Source: Flagellimonas oceani (lineage in GTDB: Bacteria; Bacteroidota; Bacteroidia; Flavobacteriales; Flavobacteriaceae). From it: DNA of 64,000 nt. Where the stretch lies: assembly GCF_011068285.1 (NCBI RefSeq), contig NZ_CP049616.1, forward strand, positions 1,654,501-1,718,500, given 5' to 3'. The position numbers and the translations under genes were made by a program. The notes under the pieces are model-generated. The model made no database searches and was not told the origin of the DNA. It worked only from the letters and a program-made list of their open reading frames with translations. Positions within the stretch are counted from its first letter, which is position 1, and each line of letters starts with the position of its first letter. Shown here piece after piece: positions 35,171 through 42,296 of this stretch.

Positions 35171-35302
35171 AGGATAGGTCACCGCGAAACGTATCAAAGC
35201 TATGCCCTGAGTGGTCTTCGGGACTTGCACCCGTTTGCCTATCCTTTATCTTCTATTTAAGACATGTAGAGGTTGGAGGGCATTAAAATAAATACGTTTC
35301 GC
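35171..35302 (-). ncRNA. Candidate structured leader RNA with pseudoknot
   Basis: Three perfect long-range complementarities: GCGAAACGTAT 35184-35194 with 35292-35302 (11 bp); ATGCCCT 35202-35208 with 35277-35283 (7 bp), nested in the first; AGGATAGG 35171-35178 with 35238-35245 (8 bp), which crosses both and so gives a pseudoknot or an alternative fold. A hairpin CGGG-ACTTGCA-CCCG (35219-35233) sits inside; on the minus strand its loop is T-loop-like. Read on the minus strand, the element is the 5' leader of the CxxC gene, 30 bases before its ATG, with the last arm closest to the start. I could not match it to a known riboswitch class. The strand is an inference. Confidence 0.5.
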
Positions 35303-35438
35303 ACTTCAAATATACATTTTCTCCCGAAACGGAAAATAGGATTGGTTGATAACTTTTTTACAACTAGCTAAATTAACTTATTGATTGTGAGGGAAATTTC
35401 GGTGAAATTAGTGTGCGACGATTAAACACATCGGTTTG

Positions 35439-36005
35439 ATGCCCTTTTGGGTGTATATCGATGTATTTTATGCTTATATAAACGAGTTAGCTACAATTTT
35501 GAAAAGTCATATAACTATTCTGGACAATTACTTTAATGACGGGGCAAAAGCTTTGTCTGGAATTTTTATGATTTGGCTTTTTTTCGGTTCACTTTCCCTT
35601 TTTCAGTGGCCTCTTTTCCTAAAAGATTTGACGATTGGAATTTTATGTTTGCTGGGGTTCCTTTCACTGGGAACGTTGCTTTTTTCCAAGAAAGTCTTAT
35701 TTATGGAAAATGGGCATGTATCCCAAGGACTTATATTTCGAGACACAATAATTTTTAAAAAGGGGATTGATTTGCAAAACGTAAAATCGATCAATATTTA
35801 TGATAATGAGGGCCAACTAGTCATACCGTGGTGGGTTAGTATGACTGGCAACTTGTTGACTGCAGAAATTGCCTTTAAGCTCAAATTAGAAAATACATCA
35901 AGAAAAGAAAAATACCTAATTTCATTTAAGAGTGCGGAATCTAAAAATAGAGCAGTTGCATTTTTTAATAACAATACAGACTTGGAAATAAAAAACTGTG
36001 GCTAA
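35439..36005 (+). CDS. Membrane protein with PH-like soluble part, cassette gene 1
   Basis: A 188-residue protein from the ATG at 35439 (a TTG lies one codon upstream). Two adjacent membrane helices occupy about residues 38-80 (SGIFMIWLFFGSLSLFQWPLFL; TIGILCLLGFLSLGTLLF). The remaining part, LFMENGHVSQGLIFRDTIIFKKGIDLQNVKSINI onward, has the strand pattern of a bacterial PH-like domain. Function unknown. The gene is AT-rich and its stop codon lies inside the first copy of the array repeat (from 36001), as in a mobile cassette. Confidence 0.6.
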   Translation: MPFWVYIDVFYAYINELATILKSHITILDNYFNDGAKALSGIFMIWLFFGSLSLFQWPLFLKDLTIGILCLLGFLSLGTLLFSKKVLFMENGHVSQGLIFRDTIIFKKGIDLQNVKSINIYDNEGQLVIPWWVSMTGNLLTAEIAFKLKLENTSRKEKYLISFKSAESKNRAVAFFNNNTDLEIKNCG

Positions 36006-36190
36006 CACTGGCAATAATTCATTGTTCCCTCCTACCTTGAACTAAATTCCCTACTTTTAAGAAAACTAATAACTAAAAGGAATGATTTCGTCAAACGACT
36101 TGGCTCGCTGGAAAATCGCACCGTCCAACGCCGTCGCTCACCAGACGCCAGCCACAACGAAATCATAGCCGAAAACCGTTGGCATTCATT
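36001..36190 (+). repeat. Array repeat, copy A (attC-like site)
   Basis: Starts at the stop of cassette gene 1 with GCTAACACTGGCAATAATTC and ends CATAGCCGAAAACCGTTGGC, matching the right end of copy C (CATAGCCGAGACCGTTG). An inner stem ATGATTTCGT / ACGAAATCAT brings the halves together. The middle contains AAATTCCCTACTTTTAA, shared with copy D. It is the most divergent of the complete copies. Confidence 0.6.
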
Positions 36191-36204
36191 TAAAACACCA
36201 TTTT

Positions 36205-36789
36205 ATGAAACTTGGAAAATTACTTTGGACTTCAGGTTCGATATTAATAAATATAACAATCGGAATTTATATTTATTTATCGAGCAAAGCACCATTAAAC
36301 CCAATGGAAAGGCACAACTATGTGAATGAAAATTGGGATGTATATGGTATGCATTGGAAAGTGGAATTTCTTTTTATGACATTTATAGCAATTGGTGCAT
36401 TATACTTTGCTTTTAATTTTAAGAAAATAAGTTGGGCGATAATTTCCGTTGGGCAACTGATTCTACTTTCAACCTATCCGATAATGCTCGGTGGATATGA
36501 AAACACATCCTTTGAATTATCGCAAATGGCAAATCAAATGGCAACCGTAGTTTTCGTATTTGGAAACTTGATTTTTTTGGGTGGACTACTAAAACTATAC
36601 TCATCTGACATTTATCTAAAAAAATGGCTTAAATGGACTGCAATAGCACTTTCGGGAATTACATTTTTGACATTCTTAATTACATTTATCGGAATTATTG
36701 ATTGGAAACAAGCGTTGATGATAGGACCTTTAATTAATTTGCTATACTTAATCAATGCCTATTACGGAATGAAATTAAAAGTTGAATAA
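36205..36789 (+). CDS. Multi-pass membrane protein, cassette gene 2
   Basis: A 194-residue protein with about five to six membrane helices, including WTSGSILINITIGIYIYLSS, FLFMTFIAIGALYFAFNF, IISVGQLILLSTYPIMLGG, TVVFVFGNLIFLGGLL and TAIALSGITFLTFLITFIGII. No family was recognised. It is AT-rich, begins 14 bases after repeat copy A and is followed at once by copy B, so it forms one gene-plus-site unit on the plus strand. Confidence 0.65.
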   Translation: MKLGKLLWTSGSILINITIGIYIYLSSKAPLNPMERHNYVNENWDVYGMHWKVEFLFMTFIAIGALYFAFNFKKISWAIISVGQLILLSTYPIMLGGYENTSFELSQMANQMATVVFVFGNLIFLGGLLKLYSSDIYLKKWLKWTAIALSGITFLTFLITFIGIIDWKQALMIGPLINLLYLINAYYGMKLKVE

Positions 36790-36790
36790 A

Positions 36791-36953
36791 AACGAAATGC
36801 CGACAATGGCTATAAGTAATTGCTTGTTCTCGCCTACTTCTGAAAATCCTCGCGGATTTTCAGTTTGGTATGTACCTGCCTGCCGGCAGGCAGGCTTGCA
36901 AAGTTAAGTGCTAATCCACGCAACTGTTCATACACGAACCGTTTGGTTACATT
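36791..36953 (+). repeat. Array repeat, copy B (attC-like site)
   Basis: Left arm GGCTATAAGTAATTGC at 36808-36823; right arm GCAACTGTTCATA at 36920-36932; right end ACCGTTTGGTTACATT. Between them is the perfect hairpin CTGAAAATCC-TCGC-GGATTTTCAG (36840-36863), identical to that of copy C. It differs from C mainly by a GC-rich palindrome inserted at 36875-36894. Confidence 0.7.
36875..36894. repeat. GC-rich 20-nt palindrome inside array repeat B
   Basis: CCTGCCTGCCGGCAGGCAGG is fully self-complementary. Copy C has TGTACCTGCAAAG at this place, so about 20 bases were gained here (or lost there). The sequence type is known as a dispersed palindrome in flavobacterial genomes. Confidence 0.7.
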
Positions 36954-36960
36954 AGGAGAA

Positions 36961-36984
36961 ATGAGCAAGTTTTCAGATATTTAG
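36961..36984 (+). other. Possible 7-codon leader ORF after repeat B
   Basis: ATG to TAG encoding MSKFSDI, placed between the right end of repeat B and the antitoxin gene. A similar short ORF follows repeat C, which is the only support for it. Confidence 0.25.
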
Positions 36985-37001
36985 ATAAAATTTAAAATCA
37001 G

Positions 37002-37244
37002 ATGGCAACAGTAGATAACATACGTAACAGATTGATTGACAAAATACTATCTATTAAAAATAAAGATTTTTTAGTAGCACTTGATAAACTAATTACTTCG
37101 AGTTCTTCCGAATCAGAAATAGTAGAATTGACCAAAGAACAAAAAATAATGTTGGAAATGAGTGAGCAAGACATCATAAATGGAAAACTGATTTCTCAAG
37201 AGGCTATGGATAAACGAAATCTGGAATGGCTAAACGAAATGTGA
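37002..37244 (+). CDS. Antitoxin of a ParDE/RelBE-type module, cassette gene 3a
   Basis: An 80-residue protein with an N-terminal helical part (DNIRNRLIDKILSIKNKDFLVALDKLI) and an acidic C-terminal half (EQDIINGKLISQEAMDKRNLEWLNEM) suitable for wrapping a toxin. This organisation is the 'addiction module component' type of antitoxin common in Bacteroidota. Its last 19 bases overlap the toxin gene, giving coupled translation. The pair is flanked by repeat copies B and C. Confidence 0.8.
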   Translation: MATVDNIRNRLIDKILSIKNKDFLVALDKLITSSSSESEIVELTKEQKIMLEMSEQDIINGKLISQEAMDKRNLEWLNEM

Positions 37245-37537
37245 TTTGGACACGTACAGCCGATATACAGTTCGTGGGAATTTTAGAATATTGGGTTAAA
37301 AGAAATAAATCCAACACTTATTCAAAAAAACTTGTAAAACTTGTCTCTGAAAGAACAAAACAGATTGCCGATAAACCTCTGATTTATAAAGCTACTGATT
37401 TTAAAGATGCGAGAGTTGCTTCTATGGGCAATTTTAGCATTTACTATAAAGTTACTGAAAAGGAAATTATAATTACTGCCTTTTGGGACAATAGACAGCA
37501 TCCGAAAAAACTTTTGGAAATATTAGAAAACAAATAA
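37226..37537 (+). CDS. ParE/RelE-family toxin, cassette gene 3b
   Basis: A 103-residue protein with the RelE/ParE fold: VIWTRTADIQFVGILEYWVKRN at the start, LVKLVSERTKQIADKPLIYKATDFKDARVASMGNFSIYYKV and ITAFWDNRQHPKKLLEIL at the end. The DARVASMGNFSIYYKV and FWDNRQHP parts correspond to the conserved strands and C-terminal residues of ParE-like toxins; the target (gyrase or mRNA) cannot be told. Overlaps its antitoxin by 19 bases. Toxin-antitoxin pairs are typical stabilising cargo of integron arrays. Confidence 0.85.
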   Translation: MAKRNVIWTRTADIQFVGILEYWVKRNKSNTYSKKLVKLVSERTKQIADKPLIYKATDFKDARVASMGNFSIYYKVTEKEIIITAFWDNRQHPKKLLEILENK

Positions 37538-37540
37538 TAA

Positions 37541-37684
37541 TGTTGCTCATCAAAGTTGGCTATAAGTAATTGCCGGTTCTCGCCTACTTCTGAAAATCCT
37601 CGCGGATTTTCAGTTTGGTGTGTACCTGCAAAGTTTAGTGCTAAACCACGCAACTACTCATAGCCGAGACCGTTGTGTGTAATT
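37541..37684 (+). repeat. Array repeat, copy C (attC-like site)
   Basis: Left arm GGCTATAAGTAATTGC (37558-37573) pairs with right arm GCAACTACTCATAGCC (37650-37665) over 16 positions with only G-U-type differences. Inside are the hairpins CTGAAAATCC-TCGC-GGATTTTCAG (37590-37613) and GTTTAG-TG-CTAAAC (37633-37646). CGGTTCTCG (37574-37582) and CGAGACCG (37665-37672) are also complementary with one bulge but cross the main stem. It ends CGTTGTGTGTAATT. Confidence 0.75.
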
Positions 37685-37691
37685 AGAAAAA

Positions 37692-37727
37692 ATGGCAGAT
37701 AGACACCTAAATAAAAATTATAAATAA
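37692..37727 (+). other. Possible 11-codon leader ORF coupled to the DUF1398 gene
   Basis: ATG at 37692 to TAA at 37725-37727; the stop and the next ATG (37727) overlap as TAATG. Located between repeat C and the cassette gene, like the short ORF after repeat B. Confidence 0.3.
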
Positions 37728-38119
37728 TGTTTACAGTAGAACAGATTGAATCTGCACACGGAAAAGTTAAATCAGGAGCTGATTTTCCCAACTATATTCA
37801 AGAAATCAAGGAAATGGGAGTCTTAGCCTTTGAAACTTGGGTTTTCGACAGTCATACCGAATATTTTGGAAAGAATGGATTTGAAACTAAATCTAAACCC
37901 AAATACAAAAATTTAAAAATTGCAGACATTTCTGATAAAGATACGTTCAGAAAATATTTGAAAATTCACCAAAAAGGAGAAACCGATTATTTAACATTTT
38001 GCAATCATTGTGCAGAAACAGGAATCGAAAAATGGAATGTTGATCTTGAGAAAATGACTTGCACTTACTATGATAAATCTGGAAATGAAATTTTAGTAGA
38101 ACTTGTACCGACTGTATAG
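37727..38119 (+). CDS. DUF1398 family protein, cassette gene 4
   Basis: A 130-residue protein. MFTVEQIESAHGKVKSGADFPNYIQEIKEMGV and TETWVFDS-like DGHTEYFG strands, then FRKYLKIHQKGETDYLTFCNHCAETGIEKWNVDLEKMTCTYYDKSGNEI, are the hallmarks of DUF1398, a family of unknown function found scattered in Bacteroidota and other phyla. It begins 43 bases after repeat C and ends just before the partial copy D. AT-rich like the other array genes. Confidence 0.85.
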   Translation: MFTVEQIESAHGKVKSGADFPNYIQEIKEMGVLAFETWVFDSHTEYFGKNGFETKSKPKYKNLKIADISDKDTFRKYLKIHQKGETDYLTFCNHCAETGIEKWNVDLEKMTCTYYDKSGNEILVELVPTV

Positions 38120-38124
38120 AAAAA

Positions 38125-38200
38125 ACGAACACGCAACATAGCTATAAGTAATTGCTCGTTCTCGCCCCCCTAATCCAAATTCCCTACTCTTAAAAAATTA
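38125..38200 (+). repeat. Array repeat, partial copy D (array end)
   Basis: GCTATAAGTAATTGC at 38141-38155 followed by TCGTTCTCGCC matches the left arm of copies B and C; then AAATTCCCTACTCTTAA matches the middle of copy A. No right arm is found before the DCC gene, so the copy is truncated at the end of the array. Confidence 0.65.
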
Positions 38201-38282
38201 AGCCTTCTATCGCATTTGTGCCAGCCCGTTAGCCTTTGATGGCAAACCTGCGTATCTTTGTGGAAAAGAAATTGGATTTCTG

Positions 38283-38292
38283 CCTGCGCAGG
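38283..38292. repeat. REP-like palindrome CCTGCGCAGG
   Basis: Ten-base perfect palindrome within TTTCTGCCTGCGCAGGAATT, just before the DCC gene; related in core to the hairpin after mutS2. Confidence 0.45.
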
Positions 38293-38304
38293 AATTACAG
38301 GGAT

Positions 38305-38709
38305 ATGGAAAATAAAAAAATAATCTTGTTCGATGGCGTTTGCAACTTGTGCAACAACTCCGTCCAGTTTGTCATCAAAAGGGACAAAAAGGATATATTC
38401 CGCTATGCAGCTTTGCAAAGCGAGATTGGCGAGCAATTGGTAAAACAACGCCACATAGACACCAGTAAGGTGGATTCCATCATCCTTATTGAGCCGGGCG
38501 TGGCCTACTACACCAAATCGGATGCCGCCTTGGAAATTGCACAGGAACTTGGAGGATTATGGAAACTTACAGCAGTTTTTACATGGATCCCCACATCTGT
38601 CCGCAACGCTATTTATGATTTTGTCGCCAAAAACCGTTACAAATGGTTCGGCAAACAGGAAGCCTGTATGATTCCCACACCGGAATTAAAGGCCAAGTTT
38701 TTGGACTGA
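38305..38709 (+). CDS. DCC-family thiol-disulfide oxidoreductase-like protein
   Basis: From the ATG at 38305 the product has 134 residues; a longer frame from 38236 runs through a REP-like palindrome and is unlikely. The family signature ILFDGVCNLCNNSVQFVIKRDKK with the CxxC (Cys13, Cys16) opens the protein, and FRYAALQSEIG, YTKSDAALEIAQELGG and VAKNRYKWFGKQEACMIP follow (PF04134). The name comes from the DxxCxxC motif; redox activity is predicted only from it. First gene after the array, with base composition back to normal. Confidence 0.85.
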   Translation: MENKKIILFDGVCNLCNNSVQFVIKRDKKDIFRYAALQSEIGEQLVKQRHIDTSKVDSIILIEPGVAYYTKSDAALEIAQELGGLWKLTAVFTWIPTSVRNAIYDFVAKNRYKWFGKQEACMIPTPELKAKFLD

Positions 38710-38786
38710 CTCATCTAAACCCGACTTTCCCTAAGTCAATCGGCCCATTCACACCATTGCTGGTTTTAATTGGAATATGTGAATCA

Positions 38787-38794
38787 TAGGTTTG
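38787..38794 (+). promoter_or_regulatory. -7 promoter element (TAGGTTTG)
   Basis: TAnnTTTG match 26 bases before the ATG of the MuiA-like gene. Confidence 0.4.
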
Positions 38795-38820
38795 GGTAAA
38801 CAATTAAATATCCGACTCTT

Positions 38821-40875
38821 ATGAAAAATACAGTTATCCTATTTTTATTGGCTCCCTTGTTTTTATTGGCCAACTCAACTAAAACCCCTTCCAAGATCAA
38901 GGAAGTAACTGTTTACCTGAGTGGAGCCCAGATTACCCGAACAGCTTCTTGTACGCTCCATGAGGGTTCCAACGAAGTAATATTTACTGGACTGTCCCAT
39001 AAAATTGATGAAAGCAGCATTCAAATCTCTGGCCTGGGTCACGTTTCCATTTTATCCATTGCTTACGACATCAATTACCTCGAAAAATCCGAAAGCAATC
39101 CTAAAATCAAAGAATGGGAAGACCGCATAGAGGCATTGGAGTATGAAATCTCACTGCTAAAAAATACTATCGCTGGTCTCGAAGAAGAAGAAAAGGTGAT
39201 TACCTCCAATCGAATCGTAAACGGGGACAGCCAAGTATTGGATTTGGAGCGTATGAAACAAATAGGTGCCTACTATCGTGAGCGAATTACGAAAATCAAA
39301 AATGAAATATTCAAGACCAACCTGAATATCAATAAATTCAATCTTGAAATCAATGATTTACGGCAACAACTGGCCGAAGCCAATAATGGTATCCAAACTC
39401 CACAGGGAGAAATCACCATCACTTTTGATGCACCTATTACCACAACTTTGAATGCTACGCTATCCTACTTGGTCAAAGACGCGGGATGGGTACCCAATTA
39501 CGATATTAAATCCTCTGGTTTGAATGCTCCTATTTCTCTGGCATATAAAGGCAACGTATACCAAAATACGGGTCAGGATTGGAAGAACGTCAAAATTTCC
39601 CTCTCCACGGGAAACCCTCAATATAATATCAGCAAACCTACTATTGAGGCACATTATTTGAATTTTGTAAGTGCTTATAACAAAAGAAATGCTGCAACTA
39701 CAAGCAAAAAGGGATATGCTTTTAACCCCTACGTTAAAAAAGTTACAGGAACTGTGACGGACGAATCCGGTGCACCCCTACCCGGTGTCAATATTGTAGT
39801 CCAGGGAACCTCTATGGGAACCACTTCGGATTTTGATGGAAATTATACGTTGGAGGTACCTTCCGGGAAAGAATTGACCTATTCCTACATTGGGATGCAT
39901 ACGCAAGAATTGCCCATCTACTCTTCCATTATAAATGTTCGTATGGAAGAAGATGCACAAAGTTTGGATGAAGTTGTCGTAACCGGATACGGCACGGCAG
40001 CAGTCGGTTCGGTTTCTCCTGAAAGAGCCTTAAGCGGTCGTGCAGCAGGAATTTCCATTAGAGGTGCGTCATCTATTGATAGTACACCAGAACCCTTATA
40101 TATTATTGATGGAGTTCCTATTGATAATTTTACCGAAGGTGATTTGGACGAGAACGAAATCCAGGACGTTGAGGTCTTAAAAGGTACTAATGCCTCCTCC
40201 ATATATGGAAACCGGGGTGCAAATGGCGTTGTTGTGATAACAACCAAAAAAAGCCAAATGCAGGAAGGAGCAACCAAAACAGAATTCGCCATAAAAAAGC
40301 CGTACACTATTTTGGCAAATGGGGATATAACCGCCATTGAGGTGAATACATTTAAAATGCCGGCCACTTATGAATACTTTGCCGCACCCGTTCTAAATGA
40401 TAATGTTTATCTCACCGCAAGTTTCAAGGATTGGGAACAACATCAACTTTTACCGGGAGAAGCCAATATCTACTTTGAGGGAACCTATGCTGGTAAAACG
40501 GTAATAGATCCATATACTACTAAAAAAGAAATGATTCTATCCTTGGGCATTGAGCACAATATTTCCGTAACAAGGCAACAGGACCGAAATTTTAAAAGCA
40601 AACCCTTTGTTGGAAGCAATCGAATAGTGGATCGTACATATGTTTTGGAAGTTAAGAACAATAAAAATACCCCCATCAGTCTGAAGCTAATGGACCGAAT
40701 ACCAAAATCCCAGAACAAAGAGATTAAAGTGGATGATGTTAGTACCAACAATGCCAAGTACGACGAAAGCAAAGGCTTGTTAACGTGGAACATGACACTC
40801 GGGCCCAAATCCGTCCAGAAAGAAATCTTCTCCTTTCAAGTTAAATTCCCAAAAGGAAGATATATCTCGCTCTAA
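38821..40875 (+). CDS. MuiA-like DUF4140/DUF4139 protein with inserted SusC-type regulatory and plug domains
   Basis: A 684-residue protein with a signal peptide. DUF4140 (about 25-125, KEVTVYLSGAQITRTASCTL), a coiled coil, then the start of DUF4139 (about 195-270, LVKDAGWVPNYDIKSSG). Here it is interrupted by a CarboxypepD_reg-like domain (about 305-375, VTGTVTDESGAPLPGVNIVV, DFDGNYTLEV) and a shortened TonB plug (about 385-475, SLDEVVVTGYG, PLYIIDGVPIDNF, EVLKGTNASSIYGNRGANGV). DUF4139 resumes at about 485 to the end. No beta-barrel of a TonB receptor exists. Function unknown; it probably acts in the periplasm or at the outer membrane. A strong terminator follows. Confidence 0.85.
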   Translation: MKNTVILFLLAPLFLLANSTKTPSKIKEVTVYLSGAQITRTASCTLHEGSNEVIFTGLSHKIDESSIQISGLGHVSILSIAYDINYLEKSESNPKIKEWEDRIEALEYEISLLKNTIAGLEEEEKVITSNRIVNGDSQVLDLERMKQIGAYYRERITKIKNEIFKTNLNINKFNLEINDLRQQLAEANNGIQTPQGEITITFDAPITTTLNATLSYLVKDAGWVPNYDIKSSGLNAPISLAYKGNVYQNTGQDWKNVKISLSTGNPQYNISKPTIEAHYLNFVSAYNKRNAATTSKKGYAFNPYVKKVTGTVTDESGAPLPGVNIVVQGTSMGTTSDFDGNYTLEVPSGKELTYSYIGMHTQELPIYSSIINVRMEEDAQSLDEVVVTGYGTAAVGSVSPERALSGRAAGISIRGASSIDSTPEPLYIIDGVPIDNFTEGDLDENEIQDVEVLKGTNASSIYGNRGANGVVVITTKKSQMQEGATKTEFAIKKPYTILANGDITAIEVNTFKMPATYEYFAAPVLNDNVYLTASFKDWEQHQLLPGEANIYFEGTYAGKTVIDPYTTKKEMILSLGIEHNISVTRQQDRNFKSKPFVGSNRIVDRTYVLEVKNNKNTPISLKLMDRIPKSQNKEIKVDDVSTNNAKYDESKGLLTWNMTLGPKSVQKEIFSFQVKFPKGRYISL

Positions 40876-40880
40876 AACAA

Positions 40881-40910
40881 AAAAAGACCTCTTTAAAAGA
40901 GGTCTTTTTT
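40881..40910. terminator. Bidirectional terminator between convergent genes
   Basis: AAGACCTCTTT (40884-40894) pairs with AAAGAGGTCTT (40896-40906), flanked by A run and T run, so it can stop both the MuiA-like gene and the opposing symporter gene. Confidence 0.9.
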
Positions 40911-40929
40911 TACAATTCTTAAATCTATT

Positions 40930-42237
40930 CTATTGTTTCTTATGATAATTGTCGTCCCAATTCTTTACTTTCGGCTCGCCCAATTTACCAACTGATTTTG
41001 CCACGACCATGGATACGGTCGCATCACCGGAAACATTCACAACCGTTCTGCACATGTCCAACGGTCTGTCCACGGCAAAAATAAGTGCAAGTCCAGCTTC
41101 GGGAATTCCCGCTTGTGCCAATACGATCACCAACATTACCATTCCCGCCCCGGGAACCGCGGCACTGCCAATGGAGGCCAAGGTAGCCGTTACAATGATT
41201 CCTAGTTGCGCGGATAGGCTAAGGTCCATACCAAAGGCCTGCGCGATAAAAACGGCGGCCACAGCCTGATACAAACTGGTACCGTCCATATTAATGGTGG
41301 CTCCGATGGGCAATACAAAACTGGTGACTTCCTCTTCTACGCCCAAGTGCTCCTCTACCCTTTCCATGGTAACGGGCAAGGTCGCCGCACTGGAACTAGT
41401 AGAAAATGCCAATAATTGTGCGGGTGACATCCCTTTCATAAAAAAGGCCGGGCTTCTTTTTGTAAAAACCCAAGCGATCAAGAGGTAAACACATAACATC
41501 AATGCAAGGCCAAGCAGTACACAGAAGGAATACCAAGCCAATGCCTTGAACAGGTCCAAACTTGGGGATTCCACCACAAGGGCCGCCAATAGGGCAAACA
41601 CACCGTAGGGAGCGGCCAACATAATAATATCTATCAGTTTAAGAATGACCTCATTGAAGCCATCAAAGAATTTTTTAACGGGTTTTGCTGTTTTTTCGGG
41701 AATCAAAATCAGTCCGATTCCAAAGAAAATGGCAAAGAATATGACCTGGAGCATGTTGCCATTGTCACTTGCGGCCTTAAAAATATTGCTGGGCACCAAA
41801 TCCTCCAATGCCTGTAAGGGACCTGCCTGCTTTTGTTTGTCCGCAGCGGTTTTAATGTTGTCGGCATCACCTTTATAGTTCTCCACCAATTCATTCCGGG
41901 TATCTTCGGTAATGGAACTTCCAGGCTTTACAGTATTCACTACAAGCAAACCTATAGTAACCGCAATAATCGTGGTCATGATATAAATTCCGATGGTCCT
42001 ACCACCCATTTTGGATAGTTTGGAGATATCCTTTAGATCGGAAACGCCTTTGATCAAAGATGCCAAGATTAAGGGCACCGCAATCAATTTTAAAGAGTTG
42101 ATGAAAATATTACCGAAGGGCTTGATCCAATCGGAGACAATTTTGGGTCCCCATTCAAATTGAACCATTAACAGAGCAAACAAAACACCTGCGGCCATTC
42201 CTATTAGGATTTGCCAGTGTAATTCCAGTTTCTTCAT
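40930..42237 (-). CDS. Dicarboxylate/amino acid:cation symporter (DAACS family)
   Basis: A 435-residue membrane protein with the GltPh/GltP architecture: about eight helices and two re-entrant loops. The serine-rich loop LLAFSTSSSAATLPVTMERVEEHLGV and the NMDGTSLYQAVAAVFIAQAFG helix are the substrate and sodium site; the C-terminal GAGMVMLVIVLAQAGIP, then DRPLDMCRTVVNVSGDAT complete it. The Asp and Arg of DMCRTVVN suggest binding of acidic amino acids or dicarboxylates. Shares a terminator with the convergent gene. Confidence 0.9.
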   Translation of the reverse strand: MKKLELHWQILIGMAAGVLFALLMVQFEWGPKIVSDWIKPFGNIFINSLKLIAVPLILASLIKGVSDLKDISKLSKMGGRTIGIYIMTTIIAVTIGLLVVNTVKPGSSITEDTRNELVENYKGDADNIKTAADKQKQAGPLQALEDLVPSNIFKAASDNGNMLQVIFFAIFFGIGLILIPEKTAKPVKKFFDGFNEVILKLIDIIMLAAPYGVFALLAALVVESPSLDLFKALAWYSFCVLLGLALMLCVYLLIAWVFTKRSPAFFMKGMSPAQLLAFSTSSSAATLPVTMERVEEHLGVEEEVTSFVLPIGATINMDGTSLYQAVAAVFIAQAFGMDLSLSAQLGIIVTATLASIGSAAVPGAGMVMLVIVLAQAGIPEAGLALIFAVDRPLDMCRTVVNVSGDATVSMVVAKSVGKLGEPKVKNWDDNYHKKQ

Positions 42238-42296
42238 AAAGAGTTAAGTTAGGAACGGAAAGATACTTTATTGAATGGAAACGTCCTAACGCCGAC

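Noticed and set aside
35172..35244. A 73-base segment with a 7-bp closing stem and a T-arm-like hairpin, like a tRNA
   Set aside because: The T-arm-like hairpin is on the wrong side for the strand that has the T-loop motif, there are four extra bases to the acceptor stem, and no anticodon arm can be drawn. The larger set of stems explains it better.
35171..35302. Cobalamin riboswitch
   Set aside because: The GGTGCAAGTCC-type hairpin resembles one element of that class, but the other conserved boxes are missing and the element is too short.
36001..38200. Insertion sequence or CRISPR array
   Set aside because: No transposase, no terminal repeats with target duplication, and repeat spacing equals gene lengths, not short spacers.
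38236..38304. N-terminal extension of the DCC protein
   Set aside because: The extra codons cover a REP-like palindrome and do not match the family; ATG 38305 places the signature at the expected position.
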